In this document: positions 24,840 to 34,642 of the stretch, piece after piece | Layout of the letters: each line of letters opens with the position of its first letter | How positions within the stretch are numbered: position 1 is the stretch's first letter | NCBI GenBank assembly: GCA_947259225.1 | Contig: CAMYLK010000002.1 | Location: 124,001-188,000 of the forward strand | From: an uncultured Desulfobulbaceae bacterium | GTDB taxonomy: Bacteria; Desulfobacterota; Desulfobulbia; Desulfobulbales; Desulfobulbaceae | Direction of reading: 5' to 3' | DNA: 64,000 bases | Translations under genes and position numbers: made by a program | The notes under the pieces: generated by a model | What the model was told of the DNA's origin: nothing | Database searches by the model: none | Seen by the model: only the letters and a program-made list of their open reading frames with translations

Positions 24840-27380
24840 ATGATAGGAAAAGCACTGACAAAAGTATTTGGCAGCAAAAACGACCGGATATTAAAAGAGA
24901 TGGACCATGTCGTGAGCCAAATTAATTCCCTGGAACCGGAAATTGAACTACTTGATGATGCCGGACTGGCCGCCAAGACTGTCGAGTTCAGAGAACGGTT
25001 GGCCCAAGGAGAGGAGCTTGACGACCTGCTGGTTGAGGCATTCGCAGTAGTGCGAGAAGCTGCACGCCGTATACTTGGTGAACGGCATTATGATGTTCAG
25101 CTCGTTGGCGGAATTACCTTGCACCGGGGTATGATTGCCGAAATGAAAACCGGTGAAGGCAAAACCCTTACCTCAACCCTGCCCGTATACCTGAACGCAC
25201 TCAGTGGCAAAGGTGTTCATGTTGTGACTGTTAACGACTATCTGGCCAAGCGTGACATGGAGTGGATGGGGCAGATATATACTTTTCTTGGATTAACTAT
25301 CGGCAAAATTGTTCACGAAATGGACGATGCTGATCGCCGTGAAGCGTATGCCGCGGATGTGACATATGGCACGAATAACGAGTTCGGGTTTGATTATCTT
25401 CGTGACAATATGAAGTTCGATATCCATGATTTCTGTCAACGTGAGTTTAATTATGCAATTGTTGACGAGGTTGACTCAATCCTCATTGATGAGGCAAGGA
25501 CCCCGCTCATCATTTCAGGTCCGGCTGATATATCGACGGACATGTACCTTAAGGTCAACAGGATAATGAAGCAGTTCAAACAGGATACCCATTTTACCGT
25601 TGATGAAAAGGCCAACCAGGTTTTGCTCAATGATGAAGGGGTGGCGCTTGGGGAAGAACTGCTCGCAGTGGACAACCTCTATGACCCGAGAAACATAGAT
25701 AAGCTGCATCATATAAACCAGGCACTGAAAGCGCATAACCTTTTTCAGCGGGATGTGGATTATATAGTCAAGAACGGCCAGGTGGTCATAGTTGATGAAT
25801 TCACAGGCAGGACGATGGAAGGGCGCCGCTACAGTGATGGTCTGCACCAGGCACTTGAAGCCAAAGAAGGAGTAAAGATTGAGAAGGAGAACCAGACCCT
25901 GGCCTCAATCACATTCCAGAATTATTTCAGGATGTATGACAAACTTTCCGGTATGACAGGTACGGCTGATACAGAGGCAGCTGAATTCAGGAAAATTTAT
26001 AATCTTGGTGTTGTGGTAATTCCCACACACCAGGATATGATCAGAATTGATTCTCCAGATGCCATTTATAAAAACCAGGCTGCAAAGGATCGCGCTATTG
26101 TACGTGAAATTAAAGAGTTACATGGTAATGGGCAACCGATACTTGTCGGAACTATTTCCATTGATACATCTGAGAAAATCTCCAAGCTCCTCAAGAAGGA
26201 AGGTATCAGGCATGATGTGCTGAATGCAAAGCACCATGAACGTGAGGCTGAAATTGTTGCCGGTGCTGGTCAGAGTGGCCGGGTAACCATTGCCACCAAT
26301 ATGGCTGGCCGGGGAACAGATATCAAGCTGGGTGAAGGTGTGATAGAACTTGGAGGATTGCATATCCTCGGAACCAGCAGGCACGAAAGCCGCCGTATTG
26401 ATAATCAGCTGCGTGGCCGCTCCGGTCGTCAGGGTGATCCCGGATCATCGCGTTTTTTCCTGTCTCTCGAAGATGATCTCCTCCGTATTTTCGGTTCGGA
26501 TCGGATATCAGGGATTATGGATAAGCTTGGCATGGAAGAAGACGAGCCCATTGAGCACAACATGATCAGCAAAGCCATTGAAAACGCCCAGCGTAAAGTT
26601 GAAGGCCATCACTTTGATATCCGAAAACACCTCCTTGAATATGATGATGTAATGAACAAACAGAGGGAGGTGATTTATCGCCAGCGGCGCGAAGTACTTG
26701 CTGGAGAAAATTTGCGTCCCATTGTTGAAGATATGATTCAGGACCTTGTTGACTATGTTGTTGATGAATTTGTCAGTGATAAGGTGCCTTCTGAGGATTG
26801 GGACTGGCAGGGCGTGAATGAGCGGATGAGGGAAATCTTCAACCTCCAGCTTGCCTGGGATGAACAAGAAAGGAAGGACCTGAACAGGGAGAACTTTGCA
26901 GAAAAACTGGCAGCTGAGGTTGAAATTGCATACGGGCAGCAGGAGGAGAAAAATGGTGTCGAGCAGATGCGTCAGCTTGAACGGTATGTTCTCCTGCAGA
27001 TAGTGGATACTCATTGGAAGGAACACCTGCTCAATATGGATCACTTGAAAGAGGGTATCGGCCTGAGAGGATATGGCCAGAAAAACCCCCTGGATGAATA
27101 CAAGAAAGAAGGTTTTAACCTTTTTATGTCCATGATTGAGACTGTCAAGGAGCAGATAGTGAAAACTATTTTTCGTGTGCAGGTCGTCCAGGATGATGAG
27201 GTAGCCCGCCTGGAGGAAGAGCAGCGCCGAAAAGAGCAGGAGATGGAGTTAAGCCGCGGTCCTGCCGGAGCCGAAACTGAGAGAAAGCCGGTCAAGCGCA
27301 AGGAAGACAAGATTGGGCGCAATGCACCCTGTCCGTGTGGGTCAGGCAAGAAACATAAAAAATGCTGTGGTCAATTATGA
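24840..27380 (+). CDS. secA: Preprotein translocase ATPase SecA
   Basis: The 846-residue motor of the Sec pathway. It shows Walker [10 protein letters not shown] (about residue 100), [38 protein letters not shown], the helical scaffold and wing domains, and the C-terminal zinc motif [14 protein letters not shown], used for SecB and phospholipid contact. It acts at the inner membrane with SecYEG. The likely terminator is a short hairpin 20 nt after the stop. Exported substrates in this window include the delta-60 protein, the pentapeptide protein and several lipoproteins. Confidence 0.97.
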   Translation: MIGKALTKVFGSKNDRILKEMDHVVSQINSLEPEIELLDDAGLAAKTVEFRERLAQGEELDDLLVEAFAVVREAARRILGERHYDVQLVGGITLHRGMIAEMKTGEGKTLTSTLPVYLNALSGKGVHVVTVNDYLAKRDMEWMGQIYTFLGLTIGKIVHEMDDADRREAYAADVTYGTNNEFGFDYLRDNMKFDIHDFCQREFNYAIVDEVDSILIDEARTPLIISGPADISTDMYLKVNRIMKQFKQDTHFTVDEKANQVLLNDEGVALGEELLAVDNLYDPRNIDKLHHINQALKAHNLFQRDVDYIVKNGQVVIVDEFTGRTMEGRRYSDGLHQALEAKEGVKIEKENQTLASITFQNYFRMYDKLSGMTGTADTEAAEFRKIYNLGVVVIPTHQDMIRIDSPDAIYKNQAAKDRAIVREIKELHGNGQPILVGTISIDTSEKISKLLKKEGIRHDVLNAKHHEREAEIVAGAGQSGRVTIATNMAGRGTDIKLGEGVIELGGLHILGTSRHESRRIDNQLRGRSGRQGDPGSSRFFLSLEDDLLRIFGSDRISGIMDKLGMEEDEPIEHNMISKAIENAQRKVEGHHFDIRKHLLEYDDVMNKQREVIYRQRREVLAGENLRPIVEDMIQDLVDYVVDEFVSDKVPSEDWDWQGVNERMREIFNLQLAWDEQERKDLNRENFAEKLAAEVEIAYGQQEEKNGVEQMRQLERYVLLQIVDTHWKEHLLNMDHLKEGIGLRGYGQKNPLDEYKKEGFNLFMSMIETVKEQIVKTIFRVQVVQDDEVARLEEEQRRKEQEMELSRGPAGAETERKPVKRKEDKIGRNAPCPCGSGKKHKKCCGQL

Positions 27381-27400
27381 TTATTATACCCATCTGCTTT

Positions 27401-27425
27401 TGAGGACTTGAATCCTCAGGTTTTT
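27401..27425 (+). terminator. Short hairpin terminator after secA
   Basis: TGAGGA (27401-27406) pairs with TCCTCA (27413-27418) around a 6-nt loop, followed by GG and five T. The stem is short, so termination may be partial. Confidence 0.5.
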
Positions 27426-27513
27426 CCAGCTTATTGTTTATTATTATCAGAGTTGTTGTTAATCCATGTCATCATATAACTGTTCCTGCTGTTGAAAAGG
27501 AACTGCGGTCAAG

Positions 27514-28608
27514 ATGGATCTGCGGAACAAAAGAATTCTCATTGTGAAACCCAGTTCCCTGGGTGATATTATTCATACATTACCTCTTGTTCACGCCCTC
27601 AAGAGGTGTTACCCGAGTTGCCGGATAGGATGGATTGTACATGAATCTTTTTCTGCAATTCCTGAAAGCGATCCTGCTGTTGAAAGTGTATATCCGATCA
27701 GGATTTCATCTACCAGTGATCCACAGTCAGGACGCCTGGCATACTGGCACGCTTTCAGAGATACACTCAGGACACTGAAAGAGCTGCGGGAAATTTTCAA
27801 GCAACAACCCTACGATTTTATTCTAGATCTGCAGGCATCTTTCCGGAGCGGATTACTTGGCCGATCAAATCCCGGTGGTATACGCATAGGATTTGGTGAT
27901 GCCAGGGAACTTAACCCCCTATTTCAGAGTCAGCTGATTAAAGTACCTTCATCAGCCGTCCATGCAGTTGATAAAAATATGCTGTTCTGTGCTCAAATGA
28001 ACTGCCTGTCTTCTCAGGAGGATTTCCGTCTTTATTCTTCGGGATTCGATGATCAAAAGGTTGATACTTTTCTCACAGAGCAGATAGCGTCTCCCAAGAG
28101 TGAACTGATTTATATCAATCCGTCAGCCCGTTGGAAAACAAAATACTGGATTCCTGAAAGATGGGCGGAGTTGGGAGACCGACTTACAGGTAAACATCAT
28201 TTCAGCATTGTTTTTGGTGGAAGCAGAAAAGATGAGCAATATATTGCAACAATTGTAGAGAAAATGTCACATAAACCCATCGTTACGGCTGGCGAGATGA
28301 ATCTCGCCGAAACAGTCTCATTGCTCAAGCGTTCGGCTGCCTATGTGGGTCTTGATTCCGGACCAATGCATATGGCTGCCATGTCAGGGATTCCAGTGGT
28401 GGCCCTTTTTGGTCCTACCCATCCTGAAAGGGTCGGGCCCTATGGCAGTGAGCATGAAATTATCAGAGCCCGGGGAGTAGATTGTCTGGGCTGCAGAAAG
28501 AGAGACTGTCGCCATATGAATTGTATGAATAGTATCACTGTCGACAGTGTATACGAGTCGGTCTTGCGGCTACTGGGAAAACAGCCATCAAAAGAGATTA
28601 CAGATTGA
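27514..28608 (+). CDS. ADP-heptose:LPS heptosyltransferase (GT9 family)
   Basis: A 364-residue GT9 glycosyltransferase. The N-terminal Rossmann half begins with RILIVKPSSLGDIIHTLPLVHAL, the signature of heptosyltransferases, and the C-terminal half has GLDSGPMHMAAMSGIPVVALFGPTHP, which binds the nucleotide-sugar. The end has a cysteine-rich DCLGCRKRDCRHMNCM common in this family. It most resembles heptosyltransferase I (WaaC), which adds the first heptose to Kdo on lipid A, but the exact acceptor is not certain. The stop overlaps the next glycosyltransferase start by 4 nt (TTGA), so the two are coupled. It acts at the cytoplasmic face of the inner membrane. Confidence 0.9.
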   Translation: MDLRNKRILIVKPSSLGDIIHTLPLVHALKRCYPSCRIGWIVHESFSAIPESDPAVESVYPIRISSTSDPQSGRLAYWHAFRDTLRTLKELREIFKQQPYDFILDLQASFRSGLLGRSNPGGIRIGFGDARELNPLFQSQLIKVPSSAVHAVDKNMLFCAQMNCLSSQEDFRLYSSGFDDQKVDTFLTEQIASPKSELIYINPSARWKTKYWIPERWAELGDRLTGKHHFSIVFGGSRKDEQYIATIVEKMSHKPIVTAGEMNLAETVSLLKRSAAYVGLDSGPMHMAAMSGIPVVALFGPTHPERVGPYGSEHEIIRARGVDCLGCRKRDCRHMNCMNSITVDSVYESVLRLLGKQPSKEITD

Positions 28609-29390
28609 ATATCAGCCTTATTATTACAACTTATAACTGGAAGGAAGCATTGGAAGTTTCATTGCTCAGTGCCTTAACCCAAACAATGCTTCCCTATGAA
28701 ATAATAGTTGCTGATGACGGATCAAAGCAGGATACGGCACAACTTGTCGAGAGAATTGGCGGCTATGCCCCTGTACCTGTAATACATTCATGGCAGAAGG
28801 ACAAAGGGTTCAGGCTGGCCAGAAGCAGAAACAGGGCGATGGCAAGAACAAGCGGAGATTATATTATACTCGTTGATGGTGATATAATACTTGAAAAACA
28901 TTTTATTGAGGATCACAAGAGATTTGCCAGACCTGGACATTTTATTCAAGGAACCAGGGTGTTGTTGAACAAAAGATTATCAGTAGAGGTCCTGAAAAAC
29001 AAAACCATGATTACATCATTATGCAAAACAGGTATTGAAAATAAAAAAAATTGTTTGCGATCCAATTTTCTTTCCGGGTTGTTTTCTTTCAAGAGTTCAA
29101 GTCTAACAGGTATCAAAACCTGTAACTTTGCCTTTTTTAAAAAAAATGCTGTAGCAGTAAACGGATTTAATGAAGATTTTATCGGCTGGGGCAGAGAAGA
29201 CAGTGAGTTTACCGTCCGCCTGCTGAACAGCGGAGTAATAAGGCAGAACATGAAATTCAATGGTCTTGCCTATCATCTCTATCATCCGATGAATGATAGA
29301 ACACGACTTGACACGAATGATCAGATTCTTCAGAATACTCTTTCCAGGAAACTTGACTGGTGTGATAAAGGGATAGATCAGTATCTATAA
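28605..29390 (+). CDS. GT2 glycosyltransferase, LPS/polysaccharide type
   Basis: The 261-residue product starts at TTG 28605 within the heptosyltransferase stop. The GT-A fold is shown by SLIITTYNWKEALEVSLLSA, IIVADDGSKQDT and the metal-binding VDGDI. The C-terminal FNEDFIGWGREDSEFTVRLL matches the galactosyltransferase-like C-terminal region seen in this GT2 subgroup. Codon use is visibly more AT-rich than in the preceding heptosyltransferase, as often seen in variable outer-core or O-antigen genes. The donor sugar is unknown. It most likely extends the LPS core after heptose addition. Confidence 0.88.
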   Translation: MNISLIITTYNWKEALEVSLLSALTQTMLPYEIIVADDGSKQDTAQLVERIGGYAPVPVIHSWQKDKGFRLARSRNRAMARTSGDYIILVDGDIILEKHFIEDHKRFARPGHFIQGTRVLLNKRLSVEVLKNKTMITSLCKTGIENKKNCLRSNFLSGLFSFKSSSLTGIKTCNFAFFKKNAVAVNGFNEDFIGWGREDSEFTVRLLNSGVIRQNMKFNGLAYHLYHPMNDRTRLDTNDQILQNTLSRKLDWCDKGIDQYL

Positions 29391-29503
29391 TAACTGCAAT
29401 TATTGGTTTCGCTAGAGTTACGATTGCGCCAGCTGCTTCGTGTCGCAGTTACTTGATTTTCAGTAGTGCTCGGGTATGACTTTTGGGTTTAAACGTGGTC
29501 ATA

Positions 29504-30289
29504 TCACTTCAGCGGCGGTGATGCAGGCGGGTGCCAGTTTGACTGCAGTTCATGCAGTTTGGCGTATTTATAAAAAGTACCCTCAAAATTTCCCAGGGCT
29601 ATGACAAATCCCGGCCATCCGTCCAGGATGCCTTTTTTAAGAATATACATATGGAAAAAGGACCAGAGTCCCCGCATAAGTGCGGTCGTCATTGTTGCCT
29701 GTCTTCCCTTTCTGGTCAATTTTTCCGCACCAAGAGTTGAATATTTGTTGGCTTTATGCGCCACTTCTTCCAGGTTTTTGTAAGGGAATTGCCAGATGGG
29801 TTGTTTCAGATAACCGGCTGGATGGTTTGAGACGATACTGTATTCCTCATGCACCGGATCGTTTTTGAATACCAGTGTTCCTTTCCTGAAGAGCTGCGGC
29901 TGGCGATAGTCAGGATAAAAACCGGAATGCTTAATCCAGCGACCCATGAAATAGTTTCGCCGGGGAACATAATAGGCATCTACGGCTTGTGGATCTGTAA
30001 TGGTTTTCAGGATTTCATCCTTGGCCTCAGGCGTGCATCGTTCATCGGCATCAAGTGAGAATATCCAGTCATGCGAACAGGCATCCATTGCCCGGTTGCG
30101 TAGTTCACCAAATCCATTGAAGTCTATCTGGACAACTCGAGCCCCCATTTCAGCAGCAATTTTGGCGGTATCGTCTTGACTGTGAGAATCTGCTACAACG
30201 ATTTCATCAGCCCAGAGAACAGAGTTGACTGCGGCGCTGATTTTTTCGGATTCATTGTAGGCAATAATATAGACAGAAATATTGGTCAT
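29504..30289 (-). CDS. GT2 glycosyltransferase (WaaE/KdtX-like LPS core glycosyltransferase)
   Basis: A 261-residue GT-A enzyme: VYIIAYNESEKISAAVNSVLW, EIVVADSHSQDDT, FSLDADERC (metal site) and RRNYFMGRWIKHSGFYPDYR, a combination typical of the WaaE/KdtX type that adds glucose to the LPS inner core. The C-terminal region has a basic, aromatic segment likely to touch the membrane. Its start ATG 30289 overlaps the end of the large ATPase gene by 4 nt, so it is translated after that ATPase from one minus-strand transcript. The donor and acceptor are inferred from family only. Confidence 0.88.
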   Translation of the reverse strand: MTNISVYIIAYNESEKISAAVNSVLWADEIVVADSHSQDDTAKIAAEMGARVVQIDFNGFGELRNRAMDACSHDWIFSLDADERCTPEAKDEILKTITDPQAVDAYYVPRRNYFMGRWIKHSGFYPDYRQPQLFRKGTLVFKNDPVHEEYSIVSNHPAGYLKQPIWQFPYKNLEEVAHKANKYSTLGAEKLTRKGRQATMTTALMRGLWSFFHMYILKKGILDGWPGFVIALGNFEGTFYKYAKLHELQSNWHPPASPPLK

Positions 30290-32499
30290 GCCTGCCGGAC
30301 AACTTTCGGCCTTGGCCGACCTCCATTGGCCAGCTTAACGACCATCCTGTCAGTTTTCTGGAGACGTGTGACAAGGGTTCTGAATAATTTTCTGGAAATG
30401 TCAGGATATTTTTCAAGGAGTTCCAAGAGCTTATCGCCAGGGTAGCGTGTTACGGTAGAACGGCCCATCGAGACGATAGAAGCGAAACGGGGCTCATCAG
30501 AGATGGCTGCCATTTCACCAAAAAAATCACCTGGTTCTGTAATCTCGGCTATCTTCTTACCTCCCTTCAGGACTGCGACCTTCCCGCGGATGAGCTTGAA
30601 GAAGTCGAGATCCTTGTTGCCCTCCTGGATAATGACATCACCGTCCTCGTACTCTTCTGTATCAGGGTTAACCAGGTAGGCAGGCATGCTCTCTTCCCTG
30701 ATGACAGTTCTGCGTAGAGCCTCTTCAAGGCTGGTTATACCCTGCCCAACTTTTTTCAGGGCCGCGCGACGCAAAGGTACCAGGCCTTCCTTGACGGCAA
30801 CTTTGTAGAGCTGATCTTCCGGTACTTCGGCGGCAATTGCCTTGGCTACTTCCTCAGTCACCTCCAGAAGCTCGAAAAAACCGACCCGCCCTTTATAACC
30901 CAGACCGTTGCACTCGGAACAGCCAACGGCTCCATAGGTCGTCAATTCTTCAAGTTCCTCTTCCTTAAACCCGGCGGCAAGAAGTTCTTTCGGATCATGT
31001 TCGATAATGGTTTTGCACTTGACGCACAGGCGTCGGCCAAGACGCTGGGCCAGAACCATTGTCAAGGAACCGGCGAGCAGGTATGGCGGAATGCCGATGT
31101 CAACCATACGGCTGACAGATGAGGGTGCATCATTTGTATGGAGGGTAGAGAAAACCAGATGACCTGTCATAGCAGCTTTCATTGCTATTTCACCAGTTTC
31201 AATATCACGAATCTCACCAACCATGATAATATCAGGATCCTGCCGGAGAAAGGCCTTGAGGGCCGCAGGAAAGGTCATGCCGACCTCAACGTTAACGTTA
31301 ACCTGGTTGATTCCCTTGAAGTTAAACTCAACCGGATCTTCAGCAGTCAGAATTTTGATATCTTCCTTATTCAGGGAGTTTAGTGCTGAATACAGGGTGA
31401 CCGTTTTACCGGATCCAGTGGGTCCGGTAACAAGCAGGAGACCCTGGGGCCTGGCAAGACAACGCTTGAGCATGGTGAAGGTTTCAGGCTCAAAACCCAG
31501 CATTGTAAGGTCAACATTCAAAGAGCTCTTGTCAAGGATACGAAGAACGATACCTTCACCATAGAGCAGGGGAAGGGTCGAAACACGAAAGTCTACTGCT
31601 TTGTTGCGGCCTACCCGCATCTTTATACGGCCGTCCTGGGGGACCCTTCTTTCTGTGATATTGAGATTGGACAGGATTTTCATACGGGCGATCAGGGCGT
31701 TTTTGATGGTCAGCGGCAGGTTCATGGACTTGAACAGGGAACCGTCCTTACGGTATCGAACCTGCATGGTTTTCTCAAATGGTTCGATATGGATATCACT
31801 GACCCCTTCCTGAACAGCCTTGATCAGGATACCGTTCACCAGTTTGATGATCGGGGCATCAGAAGCAGAGAACTGATCCGGGCCTTCTGAAGTGACTTCT
31901 GAAGTAATTTCAAAATCCTCTGCAGCATCTGATACGAGGGCACCAAAATCATCCACCTGAGTCACCGGAGCTTCTTCTTCTTCTTCCTCACGGGTAAAAT
32001 AGGTTTTATATTCTTCGTCATCAATTTTGTAATAATCACGATATGCATCAATGATGTCCTTGGCAGTAGAAACACAAACATTGAGGCCTTTTTTGACGAG
32101 CTCCTGCAGTTCCTCGACCTCTTCCGTATTGGTCGGTTCAGCCATGGTAATCTGCAGGGTATTACCGGCAACCCTGAGGGGAAATGCCAGGTATTTTTTG
32201 GCAACCTCATAACTCAACAGTTTGATGGCATCATCACTGGGAGGTTCTTTTGAAATAGTTACTGCAGGGTAGTTATGCATCCTGCTCAGGAAGTTGACAA
32301 CGGTATCCTGTTCAATATACCCATTGTCAAGCATGATATGACTCAATCTCTTGCCGGATTTTTTCTGTTCTGCTTTGGCCTGGTCAAATTGATGAGCAGT
32401 AATGTAACCTGCTTTACTGAGCAGCTCGCCAATTTTTATCTTGCCGGCACCGGACTGATCTTTGACTGTTGTTCTTTTATGGGTGGCTGTTGTTGCCAT
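30286..32499 (-). CDS. GspE/PilB-like assembly ATPase with MshEN N-domain and C-terminal cyclic-nucleotide-binding domain
   Basis: The 737-residue product has three parts. Residues about 20-150 are a GspE N-terminal/MshEN domain; K22-Q45 and R51-M74 approximate the two c-di-GMP-binding motifs, the second being degenerate (Ser53 for Gly, Met74 for Gln). Residues about 210-590 are the hexameric secretion/pilus ATPase, with Walker A GPTGSGKT (near 358), Walker B DPDIIMVGEIRD, and a zinc site (CVKC and CSEC). Residues about 615-737 are a CRP-like cNMP domain whose cassette FGEMAAISDEPRFASI keeps the Glu (near 660) and Arg used to hold cyclic nucleotides. It would power a type II secretion or type IV pilus machine from the cytoplasm. 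No ribosome site is evident at ATG 32499. The LPS glycosyltransferase follows with a 4-nt overlap. Confidence 0.92.
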   Translation of the reverse strand: MATTATHKRTTVKDQSGAGKIKIGELLSKAGYITAHQFDQAKAEQKKSGKRLSHIMLDNGYIEQDTVVNFLSRMHNYPAVTISKEPPSDDAIKLLSYEVAKKYLAFPLRVAGNTLQITMAEPTNTEEVEELQELVKKGLNVCVSTAKDIIDAYRDYYKIDDEEYKTYFTREEEEEEAPVTQVDDFGALVSDAAEDFEITSEVTSEGPDQFSASDAPIIKLVNGILIKAVQEGVSDIHIEPFEKTMQVRYRKDGSLFKSMNLPLTIKNALIARMKILSNLNITERRVPQDGRIKMRVGRNKAVDFRVSTLPLLYGEGIVLRILDKSSLNVDLTMLGFEPETFTMLKRCLARPQGLLLVTGPTGSGKTVTLYSALNSLNKEDIKILTAEDPVEFNFKGINQVNVNVEVGMTFPAALKAFLRQDPDIIMVGEIRDIETGEIAMKAAMTGHLVFSTLHTNDAPSSVSRMVDIGIPPYLLAGSLTMVLAQRLGRRLCVKCKTIIEHDPKELLAAGFKEEELEELTTYGAVGCSECNGLGYKGRVGFFELLEVTEEVAKAIAAEVPEDQLYKVAVKEGLVPLRRAALKKVGQGITSLEEALRRTVIREESMPAYLVNPDTEEYEDGDVIIQEGNKDLDFFKLIRGKVAVLKGGKKIAEITEPGDFFGEMAAISDEPRFASIVSMGRSTVTRYPGDKLLELLEKYPDISRKLFRTLVTRLQKTDRMVVKLANGGRPRPKVVRQA

Positions 32500-32635
32500 A
32501 AGTGAAAAAATAAAAGTTTTTTAGAGTTTCCTAGAGTATCATACAGTTAACCGCTGGAGGGATTTTTATTAAGTATTTCCAGTAATTAACAGATGATATT
32601 CGTTCCGCTTGCAAAATCATAAATTATTATACTAT

Positions 32636-32682
32636 AAAAAAAAACACAGGTCAAAGGAGATAGTCTCCTCTGACCTGTGTTT
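32636..32682 (-). terminator. Strong terminator after fhs
   Basis: A 19-bp stem with one mismatch (32642-32660 against 32664-32682) and a 3-nt loop. On the minus strand it is followed by an uninterrupted U-run from the A tract at 32636-32644. It lies 22 nt past the fhs stop and also insulates the ATPase gene downstream. Confidence 0.92.
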
Positions 32683-32704
32683 GATACTTTTCTGAGATTA
32701 ATTC

Positions 32705-34468
32705 TTAGAACAGGCCTGTGACCTTCCCTGTATCAGTTTCAACATCAATACGGCGAAAAGCCGGATTTGAGCTGGTACCCGGCATCAGGCTGATGGCTCC
32801 GGCGCAGGGGCACAGAAATTTGGCACCGGAATAGATCAATACGTCGCGAATGGGCAGACGCCAGCCCTTGGGCACCCCTTTTTTGGTTGGATCGTGGGAG
32901 AGGCTCAAGTGGCTCTTAACCATCATCGTAGCAAAGTCGGCATACTTGGGATCGTTCTCCAGCATCTCGGCCTTGGCATTGGCCTCGGGCTGCCAGTCGA
33001 CACCGTCGGCGCCATAAACTTCACGGGCGATGATATCGACACGATCCCGCAGTTTCATCTCCAGCGGATAGAGGAATTTGAAATCGTTTTCTTCCTCGCA
33101 GGCGTCGACCACAGCATCGGCGAACTCCAGGGCTCCATCGCCCCCCAATTCCCAATGCTTGGACTCGGCGCACCTGGCACCGGCTGCCTCGGCAATTCTA
33201 CGGACGACTTTGCACTCTTCATCGGTATCGGTATAGAAACGGTTGATGCAAACTACCGGGTTGATACCGGCCTTGCGGATCACCCCGATCAAATGGACCA
33301 TATTCTCGCAGCCTTTCTCGACCAGTTCCACATTTTCCTTGGTGTAAGCTTCATCCAGAGGCTTGCCGGCAACAACCGTGGGGCCGCCGCCGTGCATCTT
33401 CAGGGCACGGATTGTAGCGGTCAGGACCGAGACATGCGGTTTGAGTCCTGAGAAGCGGCTCTTGACATTCCAGAATTTTTCAAAGCCGATATCAGCGGCA
33501 AAACCGGACTCAGTGATATTGTAATCAAAGAGTTTCAGGGCGACCCGGTCGGCGATGATCGACGACTGACCCACAGCAATATTGGCAAAGGGCCCGGCGT
33601 GGACCAGGCAGGGATTGTATTCAGCTGTACACATCAGGGTCGGGTTAACTGTGTTTCGCATGAAGGCTGCCATGGCGTTACCCACTTCCAGGTCGCGGCA
33701 GGTTACCGGCTTACCGCTCTTGTCGAAGGCCACAGTGATGTTATTGATGCGCTCTTTCAGGTCGGCCAGGTCAGTGGCAACGGCCAGGATGGCCATCAAT
33801 TCGGAACCAACGGCAATGCCGAATTTTGACTGCATGGTAAAACCGTCAAAGCGGCCGCCAAGGCCGATGATGATATTCCTGAGGGCCTGGGCGCAGAAAT
33901 CAATAATCCAGCCCATTTCTACCCGGGTGGGATCAATATCAAGCCGGCGCATATTGGTCAGCCTGGCCAGCTGCTCGTCGTTGTAATTACGCTCATGCTG
34001 CATGCGGGAGGTCAAGGCGACCATGCCCAGGTTATGGGCGTTCATGATATCGTTGATGTCGCCGGTGAGTCCCAGGGAGAACTCGGTCATGGGGATCAAC
34101 AGGGAGTTGCCGCCACCGGCTGCAGTGCCTTTGACGTTCATGGTCGGGCCGCCGGAAGGCTGACGCAGGGCGCCGCCAACATTTAAACCGCGCTTGCCCA
34201 TACCTTCCATCAGACCGCAGGAGGTGGTACTCTTGCCTTCGCCAAGCGGTGTCGGCGTAATAGCGGTAACCTCGATGTACTTGCCATCAGGTTTGTCCTT
34301 GAGACGGTCAATGATTTTCAGAAAATCAAGCTTGGCCAATCTACCCATGGGCAGCACTTCTTCCTTCCTCAGTCCAAGCTTATCAGTCCACTCCTCCGGA
34401 GTGGGCATATTTTTTTCAGCCGCCTCAGATATTTGCCAGTCTGCCATTTCCACAGCGTTATAAGCCAT
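32705..34468 (-). CDS. fhs: Formate-tetrahydrofolate ligase
   Basis: The 587-residue product joins formate to tetrahydrofolate using ATP, the entry of the methyl branch of the Wood-Ljungdahl pathway and a source of one-carbon units. It has the P-loop [12 protein letters not shown] (71-82), [17 protein letters not shown] and the conserved core of the family. I chose ATG 34468, with AAAGGAGG upstream; the open frame runs further to 34537 but without a ribosome site. A promoter-like TTGACA lies upstream at 34588-34593. In sulfate reducers this enzyme supports either acetate oxidation or CO2 fixation. A strong terminator follows. Confidence 0.96.
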   Translation of the reverse strand: MAYNAVEMADWQISEAAEKNMPTPEEWTDKLGLRKEEVLPMGRLAKLDFLKIIDRLKDKPDGKYIEVTAITPTPLGEGKSTTSCGLMEGMGKRGLNVGGALRQPSGGPTMNVKGTAAGGGNSLLIPMTEFSLGLTGDINDIMNAHNLGMVALTSRMQHERNYNDEQLARLTNMRRLDIDPTRVEMGWIIDFCAQALRNIIIGLGGRFDGFTMQSKFGIAVGSELMAILAVATDLADLKERINNITVAFDKSGKPVTCRDLEVGNAMAAFMRNTVNPTLMCTAEYNPCLVHAGPFANIAVGQSSIIADRVALKLFDYNITESGFAADIGFEKFWNVKSRFSGLKPHVSVLTATIRALKMHGGGPTVVAGKPLDEAYTKENVELVEKGCENMVHLIGVIRKAGINPVVCINRFYTDTDEECKVVRRIAEAAGARCAESKHWELGGDGALEFADAVVDACEEENDFKFLYPLEMKLRDRVDIIAREVYGADGVDWQPEANAKAEMLENDPKYADFATMMVKSHLSLSHDPTKKGVPKGWRLPIRDVLIYSGAKFLCPCAGAISLMPGTSSNPAFRRIDVETDTGKVTGLF

Positions 34469-34564
34469 TTCAATTCCTCCTTTTGTTACCTTCCTGGTTG
34501 ATGTGTATATAGAAAAGGGCGGTAGTAATGAATACAACTGCCCGAATTAACGACAAGTATTACA

Positions 34565-34593
34565 AAACTAGCAGTTTATGTTAACGATGTCAA
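34565..34593 (-). promoter_or_regulatory. Candidate promoter of fhs
   Basis: On the minus strand TTGACA (34593-34588) is followed after exactly 17 nt by TAGTTT (34570-34565). The -35 is perfect, the -10 weak. The leader to the fhs ATG would be about 90 nt. Confidence 0.4.
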
Positions 34594-34642
34594 GAATCTG
34601 CTGGATGCCCGCCCCCCTTTAGCGGGTACTTTTTATACACAA

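Noticed and set aside
29391-29503. Terminator or RNA gene between the two convergent glycosyltransferases
   Set aside because: TAACTGC and GCAGTTA are mirrored but lie almost 50 bases apart with no T-run, and no tRNA-like fold is visible.
34469-34642. Possible tetrahydrofolate riboswitch before fhs
   Set aside because: I could not find a convincing conserved pseudoknot arrangement; only a candidate promoter is supported.
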